This document shows, one piece after another, positions 24,364-31,932 of a stretch of DNA of 47,340 nt. The notes under the pieces were generated by a model. The model was given only the letters and a program-made list of their open reading frames with translations. It was not told where the DNA came from and made no database searches. Each line of letters opens with the position of its first letter. Positions within the stretch are counted from its first letter, which is position 1. Origin of the DNA: Paenibacillus auburnensis (GTDB lineage: Bacteria > Bacillota > Bacilli > Paenibacillales > Paenibacillaceae); assembly GCF_927798115.1 (NCBI RefSeq), contig NZ_CAKMMG010000018.1:1-47340 (forward strand), written 5' to 3'. Made by a program: the position numbers and the translations under genes.

Positions 24364-24828
24364 ATGAAGGATACAGGCATGATCCGGAGTTTAGACAGTC
24401 TTGGCAGAATTGTGGTTCCCGTAGAAATCCGCATGACACGAAATATCGACATTGGGGACCCTATTGAGTTTTTCATACTGAATGAGGAGATCATCGTTCT
24501 CCGTAAGTACACATCAACGGAATGCACTTTCTGCCGGAGCCTCGACCACGTGACCTACTACAAGGATCAGTTTATCTGCAATAATTGCCTCAAGGAGCTG
24601 GGAGATCCGGGCCGCCTCTCTGCGGAAGCCGAACCGCTTGAAGACCCTGCTGAAGATGAATCTATCCGTAACAGCCGGAGAACGAAAACCGAAGAAATGA
24701 GCCAGCGTCTGGAGAAGGCTATGGTGGAGCACCCGTACGCCAACCAGAAGGAGCTCGCCGGGGTGCTTGGCATCAGCCAGGCCAGAGTAAGCCAGCTCAA
24801 GCGTAAGATCAGTACGACAGGCAAATAG
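24364..24828 (+). CDS. AbrB/SpoVT-type regulator with zinc-binding centre and C-terminal HTH
   Basis: 154 residues with three parts. Residues 1-48 form an AbrB-type swapped-hairpin DNA-binding domain (MIRSLDSLGRIVVPVEIR), close to AbrB/Abh. Residues 54-75 hold two CxxC pairs (C54, C57, C72, C75), a probable zinc site. After an acidic linker, 117-148 form a helix-turn-helix (NQKELAGVLGISQARVSQLK). AbrB itself has neither of the latter parts. It likely binds DNA as a transcription factor of the transition-state or sporulation type, possibly metal- or redox-sensing; both are inferences. ATG with GAGGG 8 bases upstream. Single gene with its own promoter and terminator. Confidence 0.82.
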   Translation: MKDTGMIRSLDSLGRIVVPVEIRMTRNIDIGDPIEFFILNEEIIVLRKYTSTECTFCRSLDHVTYYKDQFICNNCLKELGDPGRLSAEAEPLEDPAEDESIRNSRRTKTEEMSQRLEKAMVEHPYANQKELAGVLGISQARVSQLKRKISTTGK

Positions 24829-24868
24829 CGTTCTGTTACAACATCCTTGATCCCTCATCCAATATAAC

Positions 24869-24907
24869 AAAGGCTTGGACCTTCTGATCACGAAGGTCCA
24901 AGCCTTT
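24869..24907. terminator. Bidirectional terminator between the AbrB-like gene and ywhD
   Basis: A perfect 16-bp stem (24869-24884 with 24892-24907; AAAGGCTTGGACCTTC and its complement) with a 7-base loop. T runs follow on both strands, and it lies between converging genes. Confidence 0.93.
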
Positions 24908-24939
24908 TCATGTTAAACCTTGCAGGATATTGCCTGCTA

Positions 24940-25446
24940 TTATTCAGCCAGTGCAGACTTCAACTCATCGGAGGTGGCTGCCCACCATTCCTCATTGTGG
25001 GAGATCAGCAGTGATTTCAGCGCTACCTTTTCCGCTGCACCCAGTCCATCCAGAATAATCTTGCGCTTCAGGGCGGCGTCCAGCTTATTCACATGATCGG
25101 CAAGGATCTTCCAGCCGCGGCGCGCCTCAGAGTCAATCCACATCTCGCAGGCGGTAATGCCTCCGTAGAGCTGGCCCTCCGGCGTACGGTCCACCGCTAC
25201 CCACACCACCCAAACCTGTCTTCCCGCCGGAACATCCTCACGGTTTGTAGAGAATTTAATTCCCTTCTCCACTTTGCTCTTGGCATGCATGGCACCGATA
25301 TCGATAACTGCTTCACCGCCGTCAATGATAACTGGCGATACGTTGTTCAGATCAATGGACCCGGCGCCGAAGCCCTTATGCTTGCTCTTCGCGTTCACAA
25401 TATTCAAAGCAATCTGCTTCTTGCCCTCCGGTTGTACGTTATCCAC
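24940..25446 (-). CDS. ywhD: YwhD family protein
   Basis: 168 residues, soluble, no signal peptide. The segment GSIDLNNVSPVIIDGGEAVIDIGAMHAKSKVE and the later GGITACEMWIDSEARRGWK match the YwhD family as I recall it, a small family of unknown function in Bacillales. The start is GTG with AAGG 10 bases upstream. In B. subtilis ywhD follows pbpG; here the PBP gene is 1.6 kb away on the other strand, a partly kept neighbourhood. Confidence 0.85.
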   Translation of the reverse strand: MDNVQPEGKKQIALNIVNAKSKHKGFGAGSIDLNNVSPVIIDGGEAVIDIGAMHAKSKVEKGIKFSTNREDVPAGRQVWVVWVAVDRTPEGQLYGGITACEMWIDSEARRGWKILADHVNKLDAALKRKIILDGLGAAEKVALKSLLISHNEEWWAATSDELKSALAE

Positions 25447-25551
25447 ATGTGCACATCCTTCCCTTTCACTAATAATTTAATTTTAGCTAATAATGCGGCG
25501 AATGCAAACATATACATCCCGTAGATGCTTGTCACGGGAGGAATCACAGTT

Positions 25552-27567
25552 ATGAAGCCACTGTCATTAAAGTACATGATCATCTCTGCGACCCTGGCCG
25601 CCCTCGCCCTGCTGGGAGGCGCCATATGGGTTCTTTCAGGGCACAGCCCTGCCGCTCTGTCCGCTGCTGCGCCAAAAGCGGCCAAGTCCCCCGCTGCCGC
25701 GCCCCAGTCCAAAGCTGCGCAGCCACATCTTCCCGAGAGTAAGCCGCTTCCGGTTTCTGAGGCCTTAAGCCAGCGTGTTGCCGAGTATCATATCGATGTA
25801 CGGCTGATCCCGGATACAGCCCTACTTGAGGCCTCCGAGACGGTAACCTGGACCCACCCGGGTCTAAAGCCCGTACAAGAGCTCTATTTTCATCTCTATC
25901 CCAATGCCTTTGCTTCTGAAAAAACTACGTTTATGAAGGAATCCGGAGGCGAGCTGCGCGGGGACACAATGCCAGCGGACGGATTCGGCAGCATGACCAT
26001 TACCGACCTTCGGACCACCGAAGGAGTCTCACTTATGCAGCGTCTGCAGTATGTGCAGCCCGATGACGGAAATGTAAACGACAAGACGCTTGTAAAGGTC
26101 CATCTTCCCCAGCCGGTGAACGGCGGAGAAAGCGTAACCCTCAAAATCCGGTTTGAGGTCAAGCTTCCGAAAATATTCGCACGCATGGGAACTGCAGGAG
26201 ACTTCGTAATGGCAGGGCAGTGGTTTCCCAAGCTTAGCGTCTACGAGCCTAAAGGGACGAGGGGGGTAAAGGCGGAAGGCTGGGATTTACACCAGTACCA
26301 CGGCACTTCCGAGTTTTACAGTGACTTCGGTATTTACAACGTTACCATTTCAGTCCCCGCAAGCTACACCGTTGGGGCAACCGGCTTTCCGGTAAAGGCT
26401 GCCCAGATCAAGCAGGACCGGAAGATCTATCAATTTTATGCAGATGATGTTCACGACTTCGCCTGGGCCGCTTCCCCGAACTTCGTGGTTGCTGAGGAGG
26501 CCTTCTCCGCCCCGAACGTACCGGGTGTACGCATCAAGCTATATCTGGACCCGCTGCACAAGGATCTTAAGGAGCGTTATTTCCAGGCCGCCAAGGCCGC
26601 ATTGACCGCTTTTAGCAAATGGTACGGGCCGTACCCTTATTCCACATTATCGATTATCGTACCGCCCAAAGAGGGGAATGGTGCAGGCGGAATGGAGTAT
26701 CCGACCCTGATTACCGCCTTCGGCGCAGCCGAAAGCTCCCCAGGCACCTCGCTGGAGCGCACCGTCATCCATGAAATTGGCCATCAATATTTTTACGGCA
26801 TGGTGGCGAACAACGAGTTTGAAGAGGCCTGGCTGGATGAAAGCTTCACCTCCTATGCGGAAGACCGCCTGATGGAACAGGAATACGGTGTCTCCTCCAA
26901 TATCGCCCTGCAGGCCAGTCTCGTGTCCACCTCGCAGCCGCTTAATCTGGAAACCTGGAAATACACGACCGCCGACGGGTATACCCGCAATGTGTATATC
27001 CGCGGCAAGCTGGTGCTTAAGGATATCGAACGGCAGACCGGAACGAAAGCCATGGACGCTATTATGCTGGCGTATGCCCGCAAGTACAGGTTTCATCACC
27101 CATCTACAGAGGATTTCCAAAAGATCGTAGAGAAGGTAACGCAAAAATCATGGCAGGCTTATTTCGACCAATATGTATACAGCGGCGGGTCTCCCGATTT
27201 CTCAGTAGACAATATAAAAACTGGGATCGCCAAGAGTAGCACAGAGGGAGAGAACGGGCACTATAAATTCACGGTAAAGGTGAGCAACAAAGGCAGCCAG
27301 TATGCTGATGTACCCATAAAATTCACCTTCTCGGACGGATACACGGTACGGAAAATTTGGAATGGCGGGCAGAAGGCGGCCAATTTTCAGCTAACCTACA
27401 AAGCGCCTCTTATGTCCGTAGAGATTGATCCTGACCACTCCATTCTGCTGGAGAGCAAGCACCTTAATAATTTCATGCTGGCGGAGCTTGCGCCGAAGAC
27501 ACTCTCCCGCTGGACGCTAGTATCAACTAAACTGCTTGAAACTCTGCTCGGAACTCTTGTCTGGTGA
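25552..27567 (+). CDS. Membrane-anchored M1-family metallopeptidase
   Basis: 671 residues. One N-terminal membrane segment (about 9-29) is followed by an Ala/Pro/Lys-rich linker and the M1 fold: GGMEYPTL (the exopeptidase-type GxMEN variant), HEIGH at 407-411 with the third zinc ligand E430, the exact HEXXH-x18-E spacing. It is therefore a gluzincin aminopeptidase-like enzyme facing outward. The ATG at 25552 has GGGAGG 10 bases upstream. The downstream membrane protein gene starts 12 bp after the stop, so the two are co-expressed. Substrate unknown. Confidence 0.9.
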   Translation: MKPLSLKYMIISATLAALALLGGAIWVLSGHSPAALSAAAPKAAKSPAAAPQSKAAQPHLPESKPLPVSEALSQRVAEYHIDVRLIPDTALLEASETVTWTHPGLKPVQELYFHLYPNAFASEKTTFMKESGGELRGDTMPADGFGSMTITDLRTTEGVSLMQRLQYVQPDDGNVNDKTLVKVHLPQPVNGGESVTLKIRFEVKLPKIFARMGTAGDFVMAGQWFPKLSVYEPKGTRGVKAEGWDLHQYHGTSEFYSDFGIYNVTISVPASYTVGATGFPVKAAQIKQDRKIYQFYADDVHDFAWAASPNFVVAEEAFSAPNVPGVRIKLYLDPLHKDLKERYFQAAKAALTAFSKWYGPYPYSTLSIIVPPKEGNGAGGMEYPTLITAFGAAESSPGTSLERTVIHEIGHQYFYGMVANNEFEEAWLDESFTSYAEDRLMEQEYGVSSNIALQASLVSTSQPLNLETWKYTTADGYTRNVYIRGKLVLKDIERQTGTKAMDAIMLAYARKYRFHHPSTEDFQKIVEKVTQKSWQAYFDQYVYSGGSPDFSVDNIKTGIAKSSTEGENGHYKFTVKVSNKGSQYADVPIKFTFSDGYTVRKIWNGGQKAANFQLTYKAPLMSVEIDPDHSILLESKHLNNFMLAELAPKTLSRWTLVSTKLLETLLGTLVW

Positions 27568-27578
27568 GGTGAAGGATT

Positions 27579-28409
27579 GTGAAAAGAGCGATATCCCGCG
27601 GCTGGATCAGCATGAAGGAGCAATTTTATATTCTGATTCTGCTATTTATCTACCGGCTGCTCTGGGGCTATTTTTTGTACAGGTTCATCAGGTCAGCTAT
27701 CATCCCGGTGCTTCTGCGTTATCCTGATATCCACGCCGGAGGCAGCGGTATCGGGAGGCTGTTGTATTATATCGAGGGGCAGTTCGCGCTCAGCGGCGAT
27801 CCCGGTGTCCAGCGCTGGCTCTGGATGCTATTGGCATTATCCGCGCTTCGACTGCTGCTCTCCCCGTTCATCCGTGCCGGACTGCTGCATGAGCTGCATC
27901 AGGAGCGTAAAGGAGAACGCGGACTGTTCTTTTTCCCCGGTATGAAGCTATACGGGCTGCCGGTACTGGTGTTCAGCCTGTCCGAATGGTTTCTCTCAGC
28001 GCTGCCGCTCTATTGGCTGTTGCCCAAAATGTACACGCTGCTGTTAAGCGGTATTTTTGACTACAAGCTGCTGCTGAAGCTGGTTCCGTATCTGCTCGCC
28101 TGGCTGCTCTATCTGTACTTCATCCGCCTAGTTCTGTTGTACATGCAGTTCGGCTACACCGCCGGAACCGGCATGTTCTCCGCAGTGCTGGCTTGTCTGA
28201 AGGTGCTGCTCCCCTCTACCGGCGCTTCCCTCCTGCTTGGTTCCGGCGGACTGGTTACCCTTTTGCTGGGTTTTGCAACCTCACTGCTGTGGCCCGGTAT
28301 GTCAGCCCTGCTGTTCCGGCAATTCTCACCGCTCCCCTCTACGCTGTTCAAAATGTGGGGAATCGCCGCACAATACCACCTCTGGAGCAGTAAAACATTC
28401 CCACAATAA
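27579..28409 (+). CDS. Polytopic membrane protein of unknown function
   Basis: 276 residues, mostly hydrophobic, with about five membrane segments (for example FYILILLFIYRLLWGYFLY, LVFSLSEWFLSALPLYWLL, LLAWLLYLYFIRLVLLYM). I recognise no domain. The start is GTG, with GAGGTG 7 bases upstream, immediately behind the M1 peptidase. The tight linkage suggests a joint role, for example export, anchoring or substrate handling; that is only inferred from position. Confidence 0.75.
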   Translation: MKRAISRGWISMKEQFYILILLFIYRLLWGYFLYRFIRSAIIPVLLRYPDIHAGGSGIGRLLYYIEGQFALSGDPGVQRWLWMLLALSALRLLLSPFIRAGLLHELHQERKGERGLFFFPGMKLYGLPVLVFSLSEWFLSALPLYWLLPKMYTLLLSGIFDYKLLLKLVPYLLAWLLYLYFIRLVLLYMQFGYTAGTGMFSAVLACLKVLLPSTGASLLLGSGGLVTLLLGFATSLLWPGMSALLFRQFSPLPSTLFKMWGIAAQYHLWSSKTFPQ

Positions 28410-28432
28410 TTCGGCTGTTAAATCGGCATATT

Positions 28433-28472
28433 AAAAGAGTCACTATCCCTAACACAGGGGTGTGACTCTTTT
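28433..28472 (+). terminator. Terminator of the M1 peptidase/membrane protein operon
   Basis: Stem AAAAGAGTCAC/GTGACTCTTTT ending in a T run. Confidence 0.88.
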
Positions 28473-28510
28473 GCCCGTTATTGAAGATTTCAGTGAAGGT
28501 TTCGGGGGAT

Positions 28511-28539
28511 TTGCAAAACTATAAAACCTTTGATACAAT
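28511..28539 (+). promoter_or_regulatory. Promoter of the first NlpC/P60 gene
   Basis: -35 TTGCAA (28511-28516), 17 bp, -10 TACAAT (28534-28539). It gives a leader of about 240 nt that contains the riboswitch. Confidence 0.75.
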
Positions 28540-28653
28540 GATGCCTGTAGCACTGGTAACAACTTTGTAATCTTTTGAAACTATTTTGACAAAATGTATG
28601 TACCTTAATCACTTCAACATTGTCGATACGCAGTCACTGTTTCTGGTGCATAA

Positions 28654-28771
28654 AACGCCAAATTCCCAGCACCGGGAAGTGGGGGAACCATATTTTGGGT
28701 GAATTGATCTCGCTTTAGAGGGGTCATAGGGGAACCTTCTACCGAATCCTTAAGCTAACCTCGCAGGCCTT
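28654..28771 (+). promoter_or_regulatory. c-di-AMP riboswitch (ydaO/yuaA class), copy 1
   Basis: Diagnostic ydaO segments occur in order: GTGGGGGAACC, TTTTGGGTGAATTG, AGAGGGGTCATAGGGGA, CCGAATCCTTAAGCTAACCTCG. The outer stem is short (around 28654-28659 with 28766-28771). The ribosome-binding site GGAAGGAG follows at once and there is no terminator, so control of translation is more likely than of termination. Riboswitches of this class often control wall hydrolases, which fits the NlpC/P60 gene behind it. Ends are approximate. Confidence 0.92.
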
Positions 28772-28787
28772 GGAAGGAGTACATCTT

Positions 28788-29285
28788 TTGAAAAGTCACA
28801 ATATTTTCCGTACCAATTTAAAGAAGAAATGCACCGCAGCAGCGCTAGGTCTTGTGATGGTATTCACACTGGGGGCAGGAAGCGCATTTGCCGACTCCAA
28901 AATGGATACTGTTATTACAAAAACGCTGGGAACGTCGTATAAAACCGGGGGCACAAGCACTGCCGGCTTCGATTGTTCTGGATTCACCAAATACGTATTT
29001 AAGAGCGTCGGTCTTACCTTGCCGCGCACTTCTAAAGCGCAATTCAGCGTAGGAACCGCCGTCTCCAAGAGTAATCTCCGTTCCGGCGACCTGGTATTCT
29101 TCAATACCTTGGGCAGTGGGGTATCCCATGTCGGTATTTATGTCGGAAACGGGAAGTTTGCACAATCATCCAGTTCCCGTGGCGTTACTATCACTTCAAT
29201 GAGCAATTCTTACTGGGCCAACCGCTACGTTGGCGCCAAACGTGTAATGAGCACAACAGCTTACCAGGCTGTCGCTTACGATTGA
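28788..29285 (+). CDS. Secreted NlpC/P60 peptidoglycan hydrolase, copy 1
   Basis: 165 residues. A signal peptide (LKKKCTAAALGLVMVFTLGA, likely cut after AFA) is followed directly by the NlpC/P60 domain: C63 (GFDCSGF) and H114 (SHVGIYVG). The third catalytic position is Q126 (KFAQSSSSRG), where the neighbouring paralogue has His; polar residues other than His are tolerated in the family. There are no LysM or SH3 repeats, so the enzyme is a bare catalytic domain. It probably cleaves the D-Glu-meso-DAP bond in wall peptides. The TTG at 28788 is 8 bases after AAGGAG. Own promoter, riboswitch and terminator. Confidence 0.92.
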   Translation: MKSHNIFRTNLKKKCTAAALGLVMVFTLGAGSAFADSKMDTVITKTLGTSYKTGGTSTAGFDCSGFTKYVFKSVGLTLPRTSKAQFSVGTAVSKSNLRSGDLVFFNTLGSGVSHVGIYVGNGKFAQSSSSRGVTITSMSNSYWANRYVGAKRVMSTTAYQAVAYD

Positions 29286-29331
29286 TTCTTCCCCTCAATT
29301 TCGCCTCTAACAACTAATTGTAACTTATACA

Positions 29332-29380
29332 GGCCCGGAAACTGATTATTGCCGTAATCATTTTCGGGTCTTTCCTTTTT
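29332..29380 (+). terminator. Terminator of NlpC/P60 copy 1
   Basis: A long stem (29332-29348 with 29355-29370; outer GGCCCG/CGGGTC, inner TGATTA/TAATCA) is followed by a T-rich tract. Confidence 0.88.
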
Positions 29381-29549
29381 ATTTCCTTATTCTACCTTTT
29401 ACACAGATTCAGGGTCCATGAAACACCTTTTTACTAAAAATTCCAACCTATTCAGAGAAATAGCTTACGCCGGGCGTAAATATGCGCCTTTTTTAGCAGA
29501 TATGACTCTTAAAATGTGCAAATAATATGCATTAATATGTTTTAAGTGA

Positions 29550-29578
29550 TTGCCAACTGGCTCTGTCTTTGTTACAAT
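29550..29578 (+). promoter_or_regulatory. Promoter of the second NlpC/P60 gene
   Basis: -35 TTGCCA (29550-29555), 17 bp, -10 TACAAT (29573-29578). The rest of the 29286-29676 gap holds only the previous terminator and the riboswitch leader, which resembles that of copy 1. Confidence 0.75.
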
Positions 29579-29676
29579 TATCGCAGTGAACTTATAGTAA
29601 CATTTTTGTAATTATTCAAATGGGTTTTACAAAAGTTTTGTCATATTGATTGATCAGCTAATCCTAATCAACAGTC

Positions 29677-29798
29677 GTGCCGAGTTCCCTTATTCATAAG
29701 GGGAACGGGGGAACCAATTTTTGGGTGAATTGACCTCCTATTCACAGAGGGGTCATAGGGGACCTTCAACCGAACCCTTAAGCTAACCTCGTAGGCAT
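29677..29798 (+). promoter_or_regulatory. c-di-AMP riboswitch (ydaO/yuaA class), copy 2
   Basis: Same ordered segments as copy 1: ACGGGGGAACC, TTTTTGGGTGAATTGACC, AGAGGGGTCATAGGGGAC, CCGAACCCTTAAGCTAACC. The outer stem GTGCC (29677-29681) pairs with GGCAT (29794-29798). The second arm ends just before GGAAGGGG, the ribosome-binding site, again with no terminator. Confidence 0.92.
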
Positions 29799-29817
29799 TT
29801 GGAAGGGGTATTTACTT

Positions 29818-30309
29818 TTGAAGAAGAAGTTAGCAGCCGCATTATTAAGTTTTTCTATCATTCTTACCATTGGAGCAGGAAGCGCTTTCGCCGATTCCAA
29901 AATGGATAAAGTTATCGACAAAGCCATCGGAACTAAATACGTATCCGGCGGTGTATCGACAAACGGCTTTGATTGCTCCGGATTTACCATGTACGTATTT
30001 GACAAGATCGGCATTAACCTGCCGCATCAATCCGGCTCCCAATACCAGATGGGCACTGCCATCTCCCGTGACAATCTGCGGGAAGGCGATCTTGTATTCT
30101 TTAATACAAGCGGCCGTGGTGTATCCCATGTAGGCATTTATGTCGGTGATGGCAAATTCGCACACGCTTCATCCTCCCGCGGCGTAACCATCAGCTCGCT
30201 GAGTGACAGCTACTACGTCAACCGCTACGTTGGCGCCAAACGCATCATGAGCACGGATGCTTATCAGACTGTAGCAGCAGATTCCCAAGATAATGATGAT
30301 GTGCAATAA
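29818..30309 (+). CDS. Secreted NlpC/P60 peptidoglycan hydrolase, copy 2
   Basis: 163 residues, clearly a paralogue of the gene 0.5 kb upstream. Signal peptide (KKKLAAALLSFSIILTIGAG, cut after AFA), then C53 (GFDCSGF), H104 (SHVGIYVG) and H116 (KFAHASSSRG), a complete Cys-His-His triad. It has no cell-wall-binding repeats and a short acidic tail (DSQDNDDVQ). The TTG start is 9 bases after GGAAGGGG. It has its own promoter, c-di-AMP riboswitch and terminator, so the pair arose by duplication of the whole unit. Confidence 0.93.
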   Translation: MKKKLAAALLSFSIILTIGAGSAFADSKMDKVIDKAIGTKYVSGGVSTNGFDCSGFTMYVFDKIGINLPHQSGSQYQMGTAISRDNLREGDLVFFNTSGRGVSHVGIYVGDGKFAHASSSRGVTISSLSDSYYVNRYVGAKRIMSTDAYQTVAADSQDNDDVQ

Positions 30310-30322
30310 AAGGTTATGAGAG

Positions 30323-30372
30323 AGGCGCTTTTCCAGGATTTTTGCCGAAATCTTGGGAAAGGCCTTTTTTTT
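30323..30372 (+). terminator. Terminator of NlpC/P60 copy 2
   Basis: A long imperfect stem (AGGC..CTTTTCC..GGATTT against its complement) with TTGCCG loop is followed by eight T. Confidence 0.92.
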
Positions 30373-30494
30373 GTCTATAAAATTACTTACCCCTCCCCTC
30401 ATCTGTAAAACACCTATTCCCCTTAATTTTCGCCATTTCATAAAATATTTTTTTGGGTTTGTCAAGTTTCTCCTGTTTTTGAAAAATAGCTGAG

Positions 30495-30521
30495 TTGACT
30501 GGTGCCTGTTTTGTATATAAT
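30495..30521 (+). promoter_or_regulatory. Probable promoter of the GNAT gene
   Basis: -35 TTGACT (30495-30500) and -10 TATAAT (30516-30521). The 15-bp spacing is short, so the promoter may be weak or regulated. Confidence 0.45.
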
Positions 30522-30569
30522 TAAGTATATGGATAGAGTATTGTCCTCTTGAAAGGAGGCCTGTGCCTT

Positions 30570-31055
30570 ATGATCAGTTCCCCTGTTACCTTTCATGTTG
30601 TTCCTATGGAGCCCAGCCATGCCGAGAATATTTGTGAGTGGAATTACAAGCCGCCCTATAATATCTACGGATGGATGCCCTGGGAGCAAATGCAGGCGCT
30701 CGGTATTGAATTCGGAGATCCGGTTTTGCGCAGTCAACAGTATGTATCCGTAGTGAACGAGCAAGGAGACCTTTGCGGCTTCGCACAGCTGTTCCCGATG
30801 GAGGGTGTGGTCAGGCTAGGGATCGGCATGCGGCCGGACTTGTGCGGTCACGGAATGGGCCATTTGTTCATGGAAGCCATCGTACAGGCTGCCTTGAAGC
30901 GTTACCCGGAACGGGAAATCGATCTGGAGGTGTTGACCTGGAATCAGCGGGCTATTCGAACATACCAGAAATGCGGCTTCACCATCACTGACACGTATGA
31001 ACGTCGCACACCAAGTGGCGACAGGCCTTTTTATTGCATGGTCTATGATAAATAA
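30570..31055 (+). CDS. GNAT family N-acetyltransferase
   Basis: 161 residues. The acetyl-CoA loop is in VRLGIGMRPDLCGHGMGHLF (R-x-x-x-G-x-G type), followed by the fold's later strands EIDLEVLTWNQRAIRTYQKC and GFTITDTYERR. Substrate unknown. The ATG at 30570 has AAAGGAGG 10 bases upstream; an in-frame TTG seven codons earlier would include that site. Single gene. Confidence 0.88.
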   Translation: MISSPVTFHVVPMEPSHAENICEWNYKPPYNIYGWMPWEQMQALGIEFGDPVLRSQQYVSVVNEQGDLCGFAQLFPMEGVVRLGIGMRPDLCGHGMGHLFMEAIVQAALKRYPEREIDLEVLTWNQRAIRTYQKCGFTITDTYERRTPSGDRPFYCMVYDK

Positions 31056-31119
31056 CACCAAATACAGGTAACTTTTAAATTATGCAGCGAAAATCGTTCC
31101 TTTTTTTGACACAAACTCT

Positions 31120-31147
31120 ATGACAACGCTTTACCATTCGGTATAAT
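31120..31147 (+). promoter_or_regulatory. Promoter of the cytochrome c gene
   Basis: -35 ATGACA (31120-31125), 16 bp, -10 TATAAT (31142-31147), about 30 bp upstream of the start. Confidence 0.6.
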
Positions 31148-31176
31148 GAAGAAAGCAGCTTACATGGAGGGGACGG

Positions 31177-31539
31177 ATGGAGATGCAGAAATGGATCATG
31201 AGCGGTTTGTTTTTCGCCGCCTGCGCCTTTGCGGTAGTGCTCTTGTTCACACTGCCAGGCAAAGCAGAGGTTGCAGAAGAAAGTAAGCCAACGATGCCAC
31301 AAGTCACACTGGATGCCGCAAGTGCAGAAGCAATCGTTACAGCCAATTGTATTTCTTGCCATGGCGATCAGCTTCAGGGTAATGTAGGACCGAGTCTGCA
31401 GCATGAGGGCAGCGAACACGATGCTGAAGGCATCTACAGTATCGTCTCCAAGGGACGCGGGCAAATGCCTTCCTTTAAGGATAAGCTGGCTCCTGAGGAA
31501 ATCGCAAACGTGGCCCTATGGCTTGCAGAGAAGAAGTAA
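31177..31539 (+). CDS. Membrane-anchored monohaem cytochrome c
   Basis: 120 residues. An uncleaved-looking N-terminal membrane segment (WIMSGLFFAACAFAVVLLFTL) is followed by a small cytochrome c domain with haem site CISCH and methionine ligand in GRGQMPSF. It resembles the Bacillus c550/c551 type (CccA/CccB). The hydrophobic stretch continues past the cysteine in FAAC, so a lipoprotein anchor is less likely. It carries electrons on the outer membrane face toward an oxidase; none is encoded nearby. ATG with GGAGGGG upstream; the second ATG two codons on is equally possible. Confidence 0.92.
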   Translation: MEMQKWIMSGLFFAACAFAVVLLFTLPGKAEVAEESKPTMPQVTLDAASAEAIVTANCISCHGDQLQGNVGPSLQHEGSEHDAEGIYSIVSKGRGQMPSFKDKLAPEEIANVALWLAEKK

Positions 31540-31554
31540 ACTAGCCCACAATAC

Positions 31555-31604
31555 AAAATGCCCGTGTGAGGATAAAATGATTATCCTGAACACGGGCATT
31601 TTTA
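31555..31604. terminator. Bidirectional terminator, cytochrome c / pterin dehydratase
   Basis: A long stem AAAATGCCCGTGT...ACACGGGCATTT with inner AGGATA/TATCCT, between two converging genes, with T on both outer sides. Confidence 0.9.
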
Positions 31605-31627
31605 TATGCAATATATTGAACAGTGTC

Positions 31628-31915
31628 CTAGCGGTTTTTCTCAAAGGCTTCATTAAATTCATGGGCCTGGCGGAAATCAAGCGCTCCGAGGCCGCTCTCT
31701 TCTTTTGCCGATAAGCGCAGGATCACGGTCTTGTAGTCAATGGTAATATGCGGATGATGATCGAAGGCCTCAGATATGGCGGCTACTTCATCCACAAAGG
31801 CAATGCCCTTCATATATTCGTTGAACATATATTTGCGCACCACACCTCCCTGCTCCAGCTTCCACCCCTCCAGCTTACTTATCTGCTCACGCAGTTCTTC
31901 CTCTGTAAATTGCAA
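31628..31915 (-). CDS. 4a-hydroxytetrahydrobiopterin dehydratase (PCD/DCoH family)
   Basis: 95 residues, normal length. The signature DHHPHITIDYKTVILRL contains the HHP and the Tyr/Val spacing of the active site. The usual THxxxGLT segment reads AKEESGLG, so its histidine is missing. The enzyme recycles pterin cofactor after aromatic hydroxylation, but no hydroxylase is encoded here; many bacteria use the family in molybdopterin or other roles. The start is TTG, 7 bases after GGAGG. The upstream 31916-32152 gap has nested inverted repeats. Confidence 0.85.
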   Translation of the reverse strand: MQFTEEELREQISKLEGWKLEQGGVVRKYMFNEYMKGIAFVDEVAAISEAFDHHPHITIDYKTVILRLSAKEESGLGALDFRQAHEFNEAFEKNR

Positions 31916-31932
31916 TTTGCTTCCTCCCTTAC

